From Chloroflexota bacterium (lineage in GTDB: Bacteria; Chloroflexota; Anaerolineae; Caldilineales; Caldilineaceae), in assembly GCA_003451595.1 (NCBI GenBank), contig DMDA01000002.1, positions 195,044-224,629 on the forward strand: DNA of 29,586 nucleotides. The letters are read 5' to 3'. The notes beneath the pieces were generated by a model. The model searched no databases. It had not been told where the DNA came from and worked only from the letters and a program-made list of their open reading frames with translations. A program made the position numbers and the translations under genes. This document shows positions 18,233 through 27,765 of this stretch, in pieces. How positions within the stretch are numbered: position 1 is the stretch's first letter; every line of letters begins with the position of its first letter.

Positions 18233-19876
18233 ATGCAAATGATCATGGCAAAGCAACGTTCATTCACCATCGCCGCGTTGTTCGTGGCGACGATGATTTT
18301 CCTGGCCGCGTGTGGCGGTGGCGAAGAGCCAACACCAACGCCCACCAAGACGCCCATGGCGCAGACGCAACCAACGGCGACGCCAACCCTGGCGCCTGTC
18401 GCCGTGAACGATGCAGGCGCCCAGGCGCCTGCCGCCAGCGCGCCCACCAACACACCAGTTCCACCGACGCCAACACCCATTGTCGAAAAACTCGCGCGCG
18501 TAGCAGTCGATCAGTTGAACGTGCGCAGCGAGCCAAGCACCGCAGGCGCTATTGTCAAGCTGGCGAACAACGGCGAAACCTTCACCCTGTTGGGGCAGTC
18601 GGAGGACGGGCAGTGGTTGCAATTGGGCGAGAATGGCGCGCCGCTCGGTTGGGGCGCCGCCGAGTTCATGACGATCGAGGAGCGAGTTGTCCAAGCCCCA
18701 GCCAGTGACGGCAATACAACGGCGCCAACCTCAGCGCCCGCTGGCGGCGGCATTGGCAACTTTGCGCCGGCAACGATGTCCAGCCCAGATTATGGCGCAC
18801 AGGTCTTTGTCTGGTGGCGCGAGGAAATCCGCGACCGCGATCTCGACCTGATGAAGGAAGCCGGCTTCAACTGGATCAAACAGGCGTTCTCGTGGGAATC
18901 GATCGAAGGCGCCGGGCGTGGCCAGTTCGACTGGTCGATTGCCGACAAGGTGGTCACACACGCCAACGAACGCGGTCTCAAGATTCTAGCGCGGCTCAGC
19001 CTCGATCCCGACGCGCGGGGCTTCTGGGCCGGCGACCCGCCTGCTAGTGGCGACGCCTTTGCCGAGTATGCCGGCGCGCTTGCCGCCCGCTACAACTGTC
19101 AGCCCGGCGCTATCGGCTGCATCCAGGCGTACCAGATTTGGAACGAGCCGAACCTGGCGCGCGAATGGGGTGGCAAGCGCCCTAATCCTGCCGAATACGT
19201 GGAATTCCTGGGCAAAGCATACCGGGCGATCAAAGCCGCCAACCCCAACGCCATCGTCATCAGCGCCGGTATGGCGCCGACTGGCGACAACAGCGATATT
19301 GCCATGCCCGACGATCTTTTCTATGACCAGATGTATCAGACCATGGGCGGCAATAGCAGCGGCTACTTCGATGCGTTGGGCGTGCACGGCGCCGGGTATG
19401 CGGCGCCGCCCGAACTCGATCCGGCGGAAGCGGCCAGCAATCCCAAGTATGGCGGTTATCGCTTCTTTGCCTTCCGCCACGTCGAAGACATCCGCGCAAT
19501 CATGGAAAAATATGGCGACACCGCCAAGAAAATCGTGCTGCTGGAATTTGGCTGGACTTTTGATCCGGTCAACCCGGCGTACAAATGGCATGGCGCCGAC
19601 GCGGGCATCGACATGTTCGTGCAGGCAGATTATCTGAAGCGCGCCTATCAGTACGCAGCAGCTAACTGGCCGTGGGTAGGTCTGATGAGTCTGCTGACAA
19701 TGCCCAATCTCGATTGGTTGAATGACGGCAACGGCTCGGATGAAGAGCAGTATTGGTGGGCGATCATGGAGCCAAGCCCGATCAACGCCAAAGAGTGGCG
19801 TCCAGCGTATATCGAGTTGTGCATTTACCTGAACGGGCTGCGAGGACAGCGCTGTATCTACGATCCTAATCAGTGA
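18233..19876 (+). CDS. Lipoprotein with SH3b domain and clan GH-A glycosidase domain
   Basis: 547 aa. The N-terminus is a lipoprotein signal with lipobox LAAC (lipidated Cys27), followed by a Thr/Pro-rich linker (TPTPTKTP). One SH3b domain lies at about 85-145 (VDQLNVRSEPSTAGAIVKLA, WLQLGENGAPLGWG). A glycosidase domain occupies about 180-547, with acid/base Glu305 in IWNEPN and nucleophile Glu438 in LLEFGWTF. The gap from the preceding gene is 13 bp, so they are cotranscribed. ATGs at 18233, 18239 and 18245 are all possible starts; none has a strong ribosome site. It is the most diverged of the three paralogues in its last third, where a Trp-rich stretch replaces the sequence seen in the others. 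Confidence 0.88.
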   Translation: MQMIMAKQRSFTIAALFVATMIFLAACGGGEEPTPTPTKTPMAQTQPTATPTLAPVAVNDAGAQAPAASAPTNTPVPPTPTPIVEKLARVAVDQLNVRSEPSTAGAIVKLANNGETFTLLGQSEDGQWLQLGENGAPLGWGAAEFMTIEERVVQAPASDGNTTAPTSAPAGGGIGNFAPATMSSPDYGAQVFVWWREEIRDRDLDLMKEAGFNWIKQAFSWESIEGAGRGQFDWSIADKVVTHANERGLKILARLSLDPDARGFWAGDPPASGDAFAEYAGALAARYNCQPGAIGCIQAYQIWNEPNLAREWGGKRPNPAEYVEFLGKAYRAIKAANPNAIVISAGMAPTGDNSDIAMPDDLFYDQMYQTMGGNSSGYFDALGVHGAGYAAPPELDPAEAASNPKYGGYRFFAFRHVEDIRAIMEKYGDTAKKIVLLEFGWTFDPVNPAYKWHGADAGIDMFVQADYLKRAYQYAAANWPWVGLMSLLTMPNLDWLNDGNGSDEEQYWWAIMEPSPINAKEWRPAYIELCIYLNGLRGQRCIYDPNQ

Positions 19877-19887
19877 GGGCTTATGCA

Positions 19888-19912
19888 CCGGGCGGCGCCC
19901 CCTGTCGCCCGG
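19888..19912 (+). terminator. Candidate terminator hairpin after the glycosidase cluster
   Basis: CCGGGCG (19888-19894) is inverted as CGCCCGG (19906-19912) around an 11-nt loop. It is followed by CGCTGTTTC. It lies 12 bp past the stop at 19876 and between convergent genes. The T-tract is short, so this is a moderate call. Confidence 0.5.
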
Positions 19913-19919
19913 CGCTGTT

Positions 19920-20138
19920 TCAACCCTGACTTGTGATGCCGAGCAAGAATTGGACGACTTGCTCGCCAATCGTGGCGACAGTGTCGACCCAATCGACATT
20001 ATCGGCGAAAGCTGAAAGATCGACTGCGTCCAGCAGTGGCAGCCAGACGGACACTGCGTAGCCAAAGCCCACGATCCCCATCAACAGGACCGCAGCAAAG
20101 CTCAATCGGATCGTCCAGCGGTTATTTTGTCGTAGCAT
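19920..20138 (-). CDS. Small hypothetical membrane protein
   Basis: 72 aa. A basic N-terminus (MLRQNNRWTIR) is followed by one hydrophobic helix at about 12-35 (LSFAAVLLMGIVGFGYAVSVWL). The acidic remainder ends in a second amphipathic helix. Third codon positions through the middle look coding (mostly G or C). There is no Shine-Dalgarno before ATG 20138. I recognise no family. The gene is convergent with the lipoprotein gene and divergent from the tRNA. It could be a spurious ORF. Confidence 0.5.
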   Translation of the reverse strand: MLRQNNRWTIRLSFAAVLLMGIVGFGYAVSVWLPLLDAVDLSAFADNVDWVDTVATIGEQVVQFLLGITSQG

Positions 20139-20155
20139 AGGTCAAGTCATTTCTC

Positions 20156-20167
20156 GGCAAATTTGCC
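20156..20167. promoter_or_regulatory. 12-bp perfect palindrome overlapping the tRNA promoter -35
   Basis: GGCAAATTTGCC is a perfect palindrome whose right half overlaps the -35 hexamer at 20163-20168. It is a possible operator between the small membrane ORF and tRNA-Val, or chance. Confidence 0.3.
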
Positions 20168-20190
20168 AAACAGTGACGATATGATATACT
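20163..20190 (+). promoter_or_regulatory. Promoter of tRNA-Val
   Basis: TTGCCA (20163-20168), a 16-bp spacer and TATACT (20185-20190) preceded by TGA, an extended -10. Transcription should start near 20197, giving a short 5' leader before the mature tRNA at 20214. Confidence 0.7.
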
Positions 20191-20210
20191 AGTCGCCATT
20201 GAATGACGAA

Positions 20211-20287
<77 letters not shown>

Positions 20288-20309
20288 CACAGATTGTCGA
20301 ACATAGACA

Positions 20310-20353
20310 AGAGACCGCATAATCAGGTGCAAAACACTGACTATGCGGTCTCT
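20310..20353 (+). terminator. Intrinsic terminator of tRNA-Val
   Basis: A perfect 12-bp stem, AGAGACCGCATA (20310-20321) with TATGCGGTCTCT (20342-20353), is extended inward by TCAG/CTGA after one mismatch. It is followed by GTTTTCT. It lies 22 bp after the tRNA. Confidence 0.9.
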
Positions 20354-20383
20354 GTTTTCTAGCCCAAACCTTATTGTCAGCCA

Positions 20384-20512
20384 TTTACTGATTTTTAGCC
20401 GAGTTTTCATGTTTTCAGTGTTGCATGTTGCGTGCTACGTGTCGGAATCCCTCACGCAACACGTGTAATACGCAACACTGCGCTCATAAAATATCAACCT
20501 AGAAATCAGTAG
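20384..20512. repeat. Palindromic dispersed element, full copy (MITE/REP-like)
   Basis: The two halves are imperfect inverted copies. The left arm begins TTACTGATTTTTAG (20384) and the right arm ends CTAGAAATCAGTAG (20512). Both contain a CAGTGTTGC block (CAGTGTTGC near 20416; GCAACACTG near 20472). The centre is near 20443-20450. The right arm is closely matched by 25091-25160. No transposase is present, so mobility would need help in trans. Confidence 0.7.
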
Positions 20513-20515
20513 TAG

Positions 20516-20683
20516 TCAAGTTGTAGCAACGGAATTTGCCATCGGCGTCGCAGGAGAACCAGCCACCGCACGCGGCGACCAGGTTCCGCGTTGATCAAGC
20601 ACAAATTCGTCGTCCAGCCACACGTAGATGTGGTTCGCTGCCCCTAAAAACTTGTCCCCAATCCTGAAGTAGCCTGGCCTTGT
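20516..20683 (-). pseudogene. Possible gene remnant (C-terminal fragment without start)
   Basis: On the minus strand a frame of about 55 codons is open between an in-frame TAA (20686-20684) and TGA (20518-20516). It reads GYFRIGDKFLGAANHIYVWL and then DDEFVLDQRGTWSPRAV. The composition is protein-like, but it has no ATG start and no ribosome site. It lies directly beside the palindromic element. It may be the tail of a gene destroyed by insertion or deletion, or chance. I recognise no family. Confidence 0.35.
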
Positions 20684-20692
20684 TTATAGCTA

Positions 20693-20721
20693 TTGACATT
20701 CCTGAGCATCCACCATAAACT
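20693..20721 (+). promoter_or_regulatory. Promoter of the toroid-kinase gene
   Basis: TTGACA (20693-20698), a 17-bp spacer and TAAACT (20716-20721). The predicted start is near 20728, giving a 5' leader of about 45 nt with AGGA at 20764-20767, 6 nt before ATG 20774. Confidence 0.65.
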
Positions 20722-20773
20722 ATTATGTAACTTCAGGCGTTGACTGAGGCCACACCACATATCAGGACACGAC

Positions 20774-23323
20774 ATGGACTCCTCCGAAATGGCGCCAGCG
20801 ACGAACAATAATACAACAATGGTGAACACTGAGCAGAATGCGCGCCTGGCGACACAATTAGTCATGTCCTTACGCGCACAGCAACAACCCAACGGCTTCT
20901 GGCCAGGAAGCGATCTGGGGCACAACCTGCGCAATACCTGCCATGCGTTGGAGGCATTACATCTGTTGGGCGGCGCCCCTTTTCCACGGGTCATTGCTAA
21001 TGGCGTGCACTGGTTGTTGAATCTGGATGACGAAATCGATGAAAACAGTGGCGCCTGGGTCACGATTCGCCTGCACCCAAGTCGCTTCAAGACGTTGGCG
21101 CGCTTGCGCGAGTTTCAAGATGAGAAATTGCAGGAGGATTTTGCAGAGCTTTGCGGACGTATCGGCGAAGATGGATTGCTGAACAAGATACTGGAAGATC
21201 AATTGCTCGGCTCCCTGATTGTGATGGATTGCCTGCTGGAGTTGCGCGCCGCTGGTCAGGGTCTTCCCGAATATGAACATATCGCCCAATATACCCTTCC
21301 GGCAATCCAAACCAACTTGCAGCGCTGGTGCAATTCCGGAGCAGATAGACAACGCCAGGGACTGGTTGACAACGTCGGTGAAGCCTCTTATGCACTCGAT
21401 ATCTTACTGCGCAGCGGCGCCATTCCACTCGACGACCCGCTGTGTGCATCAGTACGCGCCGCCATGCTGGATGCACTGTCGCCGCAACGCAATCAGCGTG
21501 TGCTAGAAAAAGATGCGTTGTACAGCGCAATTCAGTTGAACAGCTACTACCCCACTGACCAGGAAGTCCTGGCCGCGGTGGGGCGTTTTCACCAGTTTCT
21601 CCACCAACGATTTGCGCAGGGCGAAGAACGTCGCTGGCTCAAGCAAGAGGACATGCTGCCACTGATTTTGCGGATGCTCCTCACGTGTGGCGGCGAAGCG
21701 CTCGGTCAGAGCATGATAGGGCGCCTGTGGGAAGAAGCGTTCACTTCTCGCCAACATCTGGATCGAGAGCAGGACGCGGCGCTCAGCCAACAATTTGCCC
21801 AGATGCTTCGACAACGCGTGGAGATCGATATTCGCCACACGGTTCGGCTCACGGGTGGCATCACGACTGCCCGCGTCTATCGGGTTGAGTATGCTATCCA
21901 GGAGGACATCCTGGCCGACAGGGCGGCATTACAGCGTAACGGCGCTATGCGCGTCGTCATCAAGACTGATCATCGCGCGGCGCTGGAACGATCAGTGCTC
22001 CAATATCAAAAATTGCCCGTTGCGCTGCAGCGCTATTTCGCACGTCACGCACATGTCACGGAGATTATTGGCGACGCGGGGCCAGTGGGCTTCATGGTTT
22101 TGGAGGACCTCACAGAAGACTATGCCACATTTCGCGAGGTGCTGGATGAAGTCGACAAGCGTCGGCCATCGCCAGATGATCGGACGCGCTTGCTGCAGGC
22201 CACCAATGCAATCATCACCTGCCTGTTTGACATTTATTCCCGCACCTTGCGCCCTATCGACGACATCGCTGGCGCACAAGTCTCGCGCCTCTATCTCAGC
22301 CGCCTAGATCGCTCGCTGCTCGATATGGTGAGCGACCATCGCTTTCCGCGCCTCAAGGACTTCTTACGCGGTTTCACGCTGGAGACCGGTGACGGCATCG
22401 AGATACACTTCAAGTCGATTGGTCATTATCAACAGGCGCTGCACCGCCATCTCCAAAGGTTACGGCCGCCTTGTCTGGTCACAACGCATGGCGACTGCCA
22501 TTCTCGCAATATCATGCTCGACAAATGCTTTGAACGCGCAAAGTTCATCGATCTCGACCGTATCGACCCTGCAGGCGACTACATCCTAGATATTGCAATG
22601 TTGCTGGAGGATGTCACACTTTTCCGCCGTTTCTTTGATGAAAAATATCGCTTTTGCTTGCGTCCTGATGAGATAGCGTTATCCACTGATCGCGCCCACA
22701 TTGCTTACCCAACGCTCGTCACCGAAACGGCGCAACTTTTTCAACAAACGCTGCTCGAAGCAGTTGCCAATTTCGCCGATCGATGCCAGGATCGCTATTA
22801 TCGAGAGCGCCTGTGGTTAGGCATCGCCCTGCACTTGTTGCGGCTTGTTGATAAACAAAGTGAGATTCGCCTGGCGGCCGCGCTCTATGTGGAGGCAATC
22901 AAACTGCTCGATGTCTTAACCGATTCAATGAATGGGCAGCGGCTACTGCCTAAGCTGCCTGTCGAGGCGACAATTGCGCACAGCATAGCCATCTCTGCCC
23001 ACCTGGAGGGGATTCACAGCCAGATACTTCGCTGCCAGGCGTCCGGCAACCGCATACTTCGGTATGACCTGCGCGCGGCTGGCAAAGTGATTCGCTACTT
23101 TGTTGCCAACACAGCCACGCCTTTCGCCATCCTGGACGGGCATACAGCAACCATCCGTCTGTTGCTCGCCTGCCCGGCGGAAAATCTCTGGCACGCGGGC
23201 GCGGTGGCCCAACCCATCAATGAAGGAAAGCTGCAAGCTGTCGTTGCACTGGACCCCACCGCCAGGAATCTGTCAACGATGCTTCCAGAGATCATGAGAA
23301 TTGTGCTGACCTATGTCAGTTGA
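20774..23323 (+). CDS. Fusion: N-terminal helical-repeat (toroid-like) domain and APH-type kinase domain
   Basis: 849 aa. Residues about 20-350 are helical repeats recalling prenyltransferase/terpene-cyclase alpha-alpha toroids (QQQPNGFWPGSDLGHNLRNT, CHALEALHLLGG, NVGEASYALDILLRSG). Residues about 350-610 match aminoglycoside/choline-kinase-like phosphotransferases: a Gly-rich loop LTGGITTARVYRVEY, a Lys in MRVVIKTD, hinge-like MVLEDLTEDYATF, and the catalytic loop THGDCHSRNIMLD (Asp574, Asn579). The metal-binding strand follows, FIDLDRIDPAGDYILDIAMLL (Asp593). The C-terminal part, about 720-849, is unassigned. No TM or signal peptide is present, so it is cytoplasmic. It has its own promoter. 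It is separated from pgi by 23 bp and may be cotranscribed. The kinase call is firm at fold level; the toroid call is tentative; the substrate is unknown. Confidence 0.82.
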   Translation: MDSSEMAPATNNNTTMVNTEQNARLATQLVMSLRAQQQPNGFWPGSDLGHNLRNTCHALEALHLLGGAPFPRVIANGVHWLLNLDDEIDENSGAWVTIRLHPSRFKTLARLREFQDEKLQEDFAELCGRIGEDGLLNKILEDQLLGSLIVMDCLLELRAAGQGLPEYEHIAQYTLPAIQTNLQRWCNSGADRQRQGLVDNVGEASYALDILLRSGAIPLDDPLCASVRAAMLDALSPQRNQRVLEKDALYSAIQLNSYYPTDQEVLAAVGRFHQFLHQRFAQGEERRWLKQEDMLPLILRMLLTCGGEALGQSMIGRLWEEAFTSRQHLDREQDAALSQQFAQMLRQRVEIDIRHTVRLTGGITTARVYRVEYAIQEDILADRAALQRNGAMRVVIKTDHRAALERSVLQYQKLPVALQRYFARHAHVTEIIGDAGPVGFMVLEDLTEDYATFREVLDEVDKRRPSPDDRTRLLQATNAIITCLFDIYSRTLRPIDDIAGAQVSRLYLSRLDRSLLDMVSDHRFPRLKDFLRGFTLETGDGIEIHFKSIGHYQQALHRHLQRLRPPCLVTTHGDCHSRNIMLDKCFERAKFIDLDRIDPAGDYILDIAMLLEDVTLFRRFFDEKYRFCLRPDEIALSTDRAHIAYPTLVTETAQLFQQTLLEAVANFADRCQDRYYRERLWLGIALHLLRLVDKQSEIRLAAALYVEAIKLLDVLTDSMNGQRLLPKLPVEATIAHSIAISAHLEGIHSQILRCQASGNRILRYDLRAAGKVIRYFVANTATPFAILDGHTATIRLLLACPAENLWHAGAVAQPINEGKLQAVVALDPTARNLSTMLPEIMRIVLTYVS

Positions 23324-23346
23324 ATCATCATTTCTTTGAAATCTGA

Positions 23347-24975
<1,629 letters not shown>

Positions 24976-24993
<18 letters not shown>

Positions 24994-25070
24994 GAGATTA
25001 GAGATTAGAGATTGGAGATTGGAGATTGAGCACACGCCACTGACGGCCCCTACGCTCCAATCTCCCAATC
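24976..25070. repeat. GATTGAGA/GATTGGA repeat hairpin element overlapping the pgi 3' end
   Basis: The purine arm runs from 24976 to about 25029 (GATTGAGAGATT, then GATTAGA and GATTGGA units). A loop starting GCACACGCCACT follows, then a short pyrimidine arm CTCCAATCTCCCAATCGC near 25056-25073. The loop start resembles the GCGCACACCACT loop of the copy inside the E1 gene (2360-2371). The element supplies the pgi stop codon at 24991-24993. Confidence 0.88.
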
Positions 25071-25074
25071 GCTA

Positions 25075-25160
25075 CACTGCGGCTATGTATTGGGAATCTC
25101 TTACGCAACACGTACCACGCAACAGTGCACTCATAAAATGTCAGCCTAAAAATCAGTAAA
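25075..25160. repeat. Truncated copy of the palindromic dispersed element
   Basis: 25091-25160 matches the right arm and centre of the element at 20384-20512 (shared blocks ACGCAACACGT, CTCATAAAAT, AAATCAGTA). Homology extends weakly leftward to about 25079 (GGCTATGTATT against TGCTACGTGT). Most of the left arm is missing, and the boundary is next to the GATTGGA element. Confidence 0.7.
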
Positions 25161-25181
25161 ACGGTGCAGTGACGTGATCAC

Positions 25182-27659
25182 CTATCGCTGCACCGTCAGC
25201 ACCGTGCGCATGCTGCGACTCGATTCGCTGGGTGGCGGGAGTAGAATTTGCCTGCCGTCGTTTGCCAATAGCTCGACTGATAGATCGTCCCCATCGTAAC
25301 TGGCGCCACGCACCTCCACCCCGTAGAGAATGACTTCCACCGATCCTGGCGCGGCGTCGATGCTGACCGTCAACTGCTCTCTATTACGGCGATAGTACAG
25401 CACGATCGCCGGGCGCTCCTCGTCGAGGATGGTGTACTCGCCTTCATCATCCGGCGCGTACAGTTCGATCGTCAGCGGATCGAGCGTCGCCTCAGCCGTG
25501 TGCTGCGCCAGCGGCCCATACGGGATGATGGCGCCCGCTTTTACGAAGATCGGCAGGATGTTGAGTGGCGCGTCAATCTCGATCCAGCGCCCGCCTTCCA
25601 GCCGCGTCTTCGTCCAATAGTCGAACCAGTCGCCCGCCGGCAGATAGACGCGGCGGCGGTTGGTTTCATCCAGGATCGGCGCCACGAGCAGCGACCGCCC
25701 GAAGAGATACTGGTCGTCGAGAGCGAGCACGTTCGGGTCGTCCTGCCAGTCGAGCACGAGCGGACGCAGGAAAGGCGTGCTGCTCTGCCCGCACGCCACC
25801 GCCTCGGAGAAGATATAGGGCAGCAGACGGTAGCGCAGTTCGGCGTAGCGGCGGAAGATTGCCTCCGCCTCCTCGCCATAGGCCCACGGCTCGCGCGGGG
25901 GGACGCCATGACAACGCGCGTGCGAGGAGAAGAGGCCAAACTGCGCCCAGCGCACATAGAGCGCGGCGTCCGGCAGACCGCTGAAGCCGCCGATGTCGTG
26001 GCTGTAGAAGGGGAAGCCGCTCAGCCCAAAGCTCAGCGCCGCACGCAGCACGCACGCCAGGTCCTCGAAGCGCGCCAGCCCGTCGCCCGACCAGTGCAGC
26101 GGATAGCGCTGCGAGCCGGCCCACGCCGCCCGCGCCCAGATCACCGCCTTGCCTTTGCCAAAGTGCTCCTCCGTCACCTCGAACAGCGCACGGTTATAAA
26201 GCAGGGCGTAGAGGTTGTGCATCGCCGCCGGCGCCGCGGCGTGATAGCGCGCCTCCGGCGATGCGCCTTCGCCAAAATCGACCTTGATCGCAGCCACGCC
26301 CAGCTCGAACAGCTTGCGAAACTTTGCCTGAATCCACGCCACCGCATCCGGGTTGGAGTAATCGATGAAGCCGGCGTCGCCCGCAAAGCCGGGGAAAAGG
26401 TAGGGATGGCCGTTGGTGCGACGAGCAAGATAGCCCGCGTCCCGCCCTTCGCTGAACAAGCTGGTGCTCACGGTCAGGTTGGGCCACTGCCACAGACAGA
26501 CGCGGAACCCCTGCGCGCGCAGCCGCGCCGTCATGCCTGCCGGGTCGGGAAATTTGCTCTTGCCAAACTCCAGATCGCACTGCCAGTCGTGCTCGTACCA
26601 ATCGGTGTCGATGTGGATCACGTCGCAGGGAATGCGGCGGCGGCGCAGTTCAGCCGCGACCTGCTCCACCTGCTCTTGCCGGTTGTAGCTGATGCGCCCC
26701 ATCCACAGCCCAAAGCTCCACTTGGGCGGCACGCCCGGCGCGCCGGTGATCGACGTATAGCGCGGCAGAATCTCCTTGAGCGTAGGCCCGTAGATCCAAT
26801 AGAGATCGAGTTCGGTTGTGTCGTCGACAAGCAGTGAGAGCGCCGTATATTCGCGGTCGCCGATGTGAGCGGTGATCGCGTGTGACGTATTGAGGAAGAC
26901 GCCGTAGCCGCGTGTGCTCATGTAGAAGGGGATGTTCTTGTACGCGCCCGGGCTGGCGTTGCCAAAGGCTTCGACATTCCATAACCGGCGTTGCGTCTGG
27001 CGCTTGTCCATGCGTCCGTAATCTTCGCCGAAGCCGTAGATGTGTTCGTCATAGTGCAGGTCGGTCGAAAGAAAGGCGTAGCGGTCAGCGCCAAAGTCGG
27101 CGCACCCAAGCGGATAGGCGTAGCGATGAAAGAAAAGCCAGCGGTTCTCGGTGGGATTCCACTGCGTCTCGGGTCGCCGCATACACGCCAGGTCAAGCGG
27201 GCGTGTGTTCCACAGCAGCCTGCCGCTGCGATCCAGGATGCGCACCTGCAGCGGCTCGCGCATCACCTCGACGCGCAGCAGCGCCGTCTCGATGGCGACG
27301 CGTTCCGGCGTTTCGGTGACTTCCAAGCGGGACGCACCGTCGAAGCGTCCGACGACCATCGGCGTTGGGGGTGGCGTGGGTGCGTCGGCGGGCGCGCTGC
27401 GGATGCGCACGATGGCGTCGGTGCAGAAGTCCAGGTGCAGATCGAGCGCTGCGCCGGCGGTCACCGGCTCCAGGATCGTTTCACAGAGTGTGCCGTAATA
27501 GTCGGCGACCTCGGGCGTGTACTGCCTGGTCTTGCAGTGCAGCCGCACGACGGAACCATCGACTGCAACCGCCGCCAGTTCCGCCGCCAGCGTCACCGGC
27601 GCACTCTTGCCCAAAAACGGGGTCACCGGATAGGAAACAGGAATGGTGAGCACAAGCAC
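25182..27659 (-). CDS. Glycoside hydrolase family 31 (alpha-glucosidase/alpha-xylosidase type)
   Basis: Retaining alpha-glycosidase that trims non-reducing alpha-linked glucose or xylose. 825 aa. A beta-rich N-terminal part with YGFGEDYGRMDKR leads into the TIM barrel (CDVIHIDTDWYEHDWQCDLEF). The nucleophile Asp461 lies in IKVDFGEG and the acid/base Asp526 in HWSGDGLARF. SFGLSGFPFYSHDIGGFSG and RYRLLPYIFSEA are also conserved. The IKVDFGEG form and QCDLEF segment recall alpha-xylosidases such as YicI, so xyloside activity is possible. No signal peptide, so it likely acts on sugar imported by the upstream ABC permeases. GTG 27659 is the longest start; GTG 27653 lies at better spacing from AAAGG. 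Confidence 0.93.
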   Translation of the reverse strand: MLVLTIPVSYPVTPFLGKSAPVTLAAELAAVAVDGSVVRLHCKTRQYTPEVADYYGTLCETILEPVTAGAALDLHLDFCTDAIVRIRSAPADAPTPPPTPMVVGRFDGASRLEVTETPERVAIETALLRVEVMREPLQVRILDRSGRLLWNTRPLDLACMRRPETQWNPTENRWLFFHRYAYPLGCADFGADRYAFLSTDLHYDEHIYGFGEDYGRMDKRQTQRRLWNVEAFGNASPGAYKNIPFYMSTRGYGVFLNTSHAITAHIGDREYTALSLLVDDTTELDLYWIYGPTLKEILPRYTSITGAPGVPPKWSFGLWMGRISYNRQEQVEQVAAELRRRRIPCDVIHIDTDWYEHDWQCDLEFGKSKFPDPAGMTARLRAQGFRVCLWQWPNLTVSTSLFSEGRDAGYLARRTNGHPYLFPGFAGDAGFIDYSNPDAVAWIQAKFRKLFELGVAAIKVDFGEGASPEARYHAAAPAAMHNLYALLYNRALFEVTEEHFGKGKAVIWARAAWAGSQRYPLHWSGDGLARFEDLACVLRAALSFGLSGFPFYSHDIGGFSGLPDAALYVRWAQFGLFSSHARCHGVPPREPWAYGEEAEAIFRRYAELRYRLLPYIFSEAVACGQSSTPFLRPLVLDWQDDPNVLALDDQYLFGRSLLVAPILDETNRRRVYLPAGDWFDYWTKTRLEGGRWIEIDAPLNILPIFVKAGAIIPYGPLAQHTAEATLDPLTIELYAPDDEGEYTILDEERPAIVLYYRRNREQLTVSIDAAPGSVEVILYGVEVRGASYDGDDLSVELLANDGRQILLPPPSESSRSMRTVLTVQR

Positions 27660-27683
27660 GACCTTTCAGATTGATAGAGGGGC

Positions 27684-27765
27684 GAGTTGCGAGGGGCGCC
27701 ATCTGGTTGCCTGCTCGCCCAACGCACAGATCACGACAACGTTTTGCCCTCGCCCCTCGCAACTC
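27684..27765. repeat. 15-bp perfect inverted repeat between permease and GH31 genes
   Basis: GAGTTGCGAGGGGCG (27684-27698) is perfectly inverted as CGCCCCTCGCAACTC (27751-27765), with a 52-nt loop. The right arm covers most of the stop codon (27764-27766) of the upstream permease. On the mRNA it would form a strong hairpin that could set relative expression of the permeases and the hydrolase. It has the same purine/pyrimidine arm style as the other elements. Confidence 0.8.

Noticed and set aside
25500..26837. Plus-strand ORF of 445 codons opposite GH31
   Set aside because: It is an Arg-rich antisense shadow of a clearly conserved GH31 gene.
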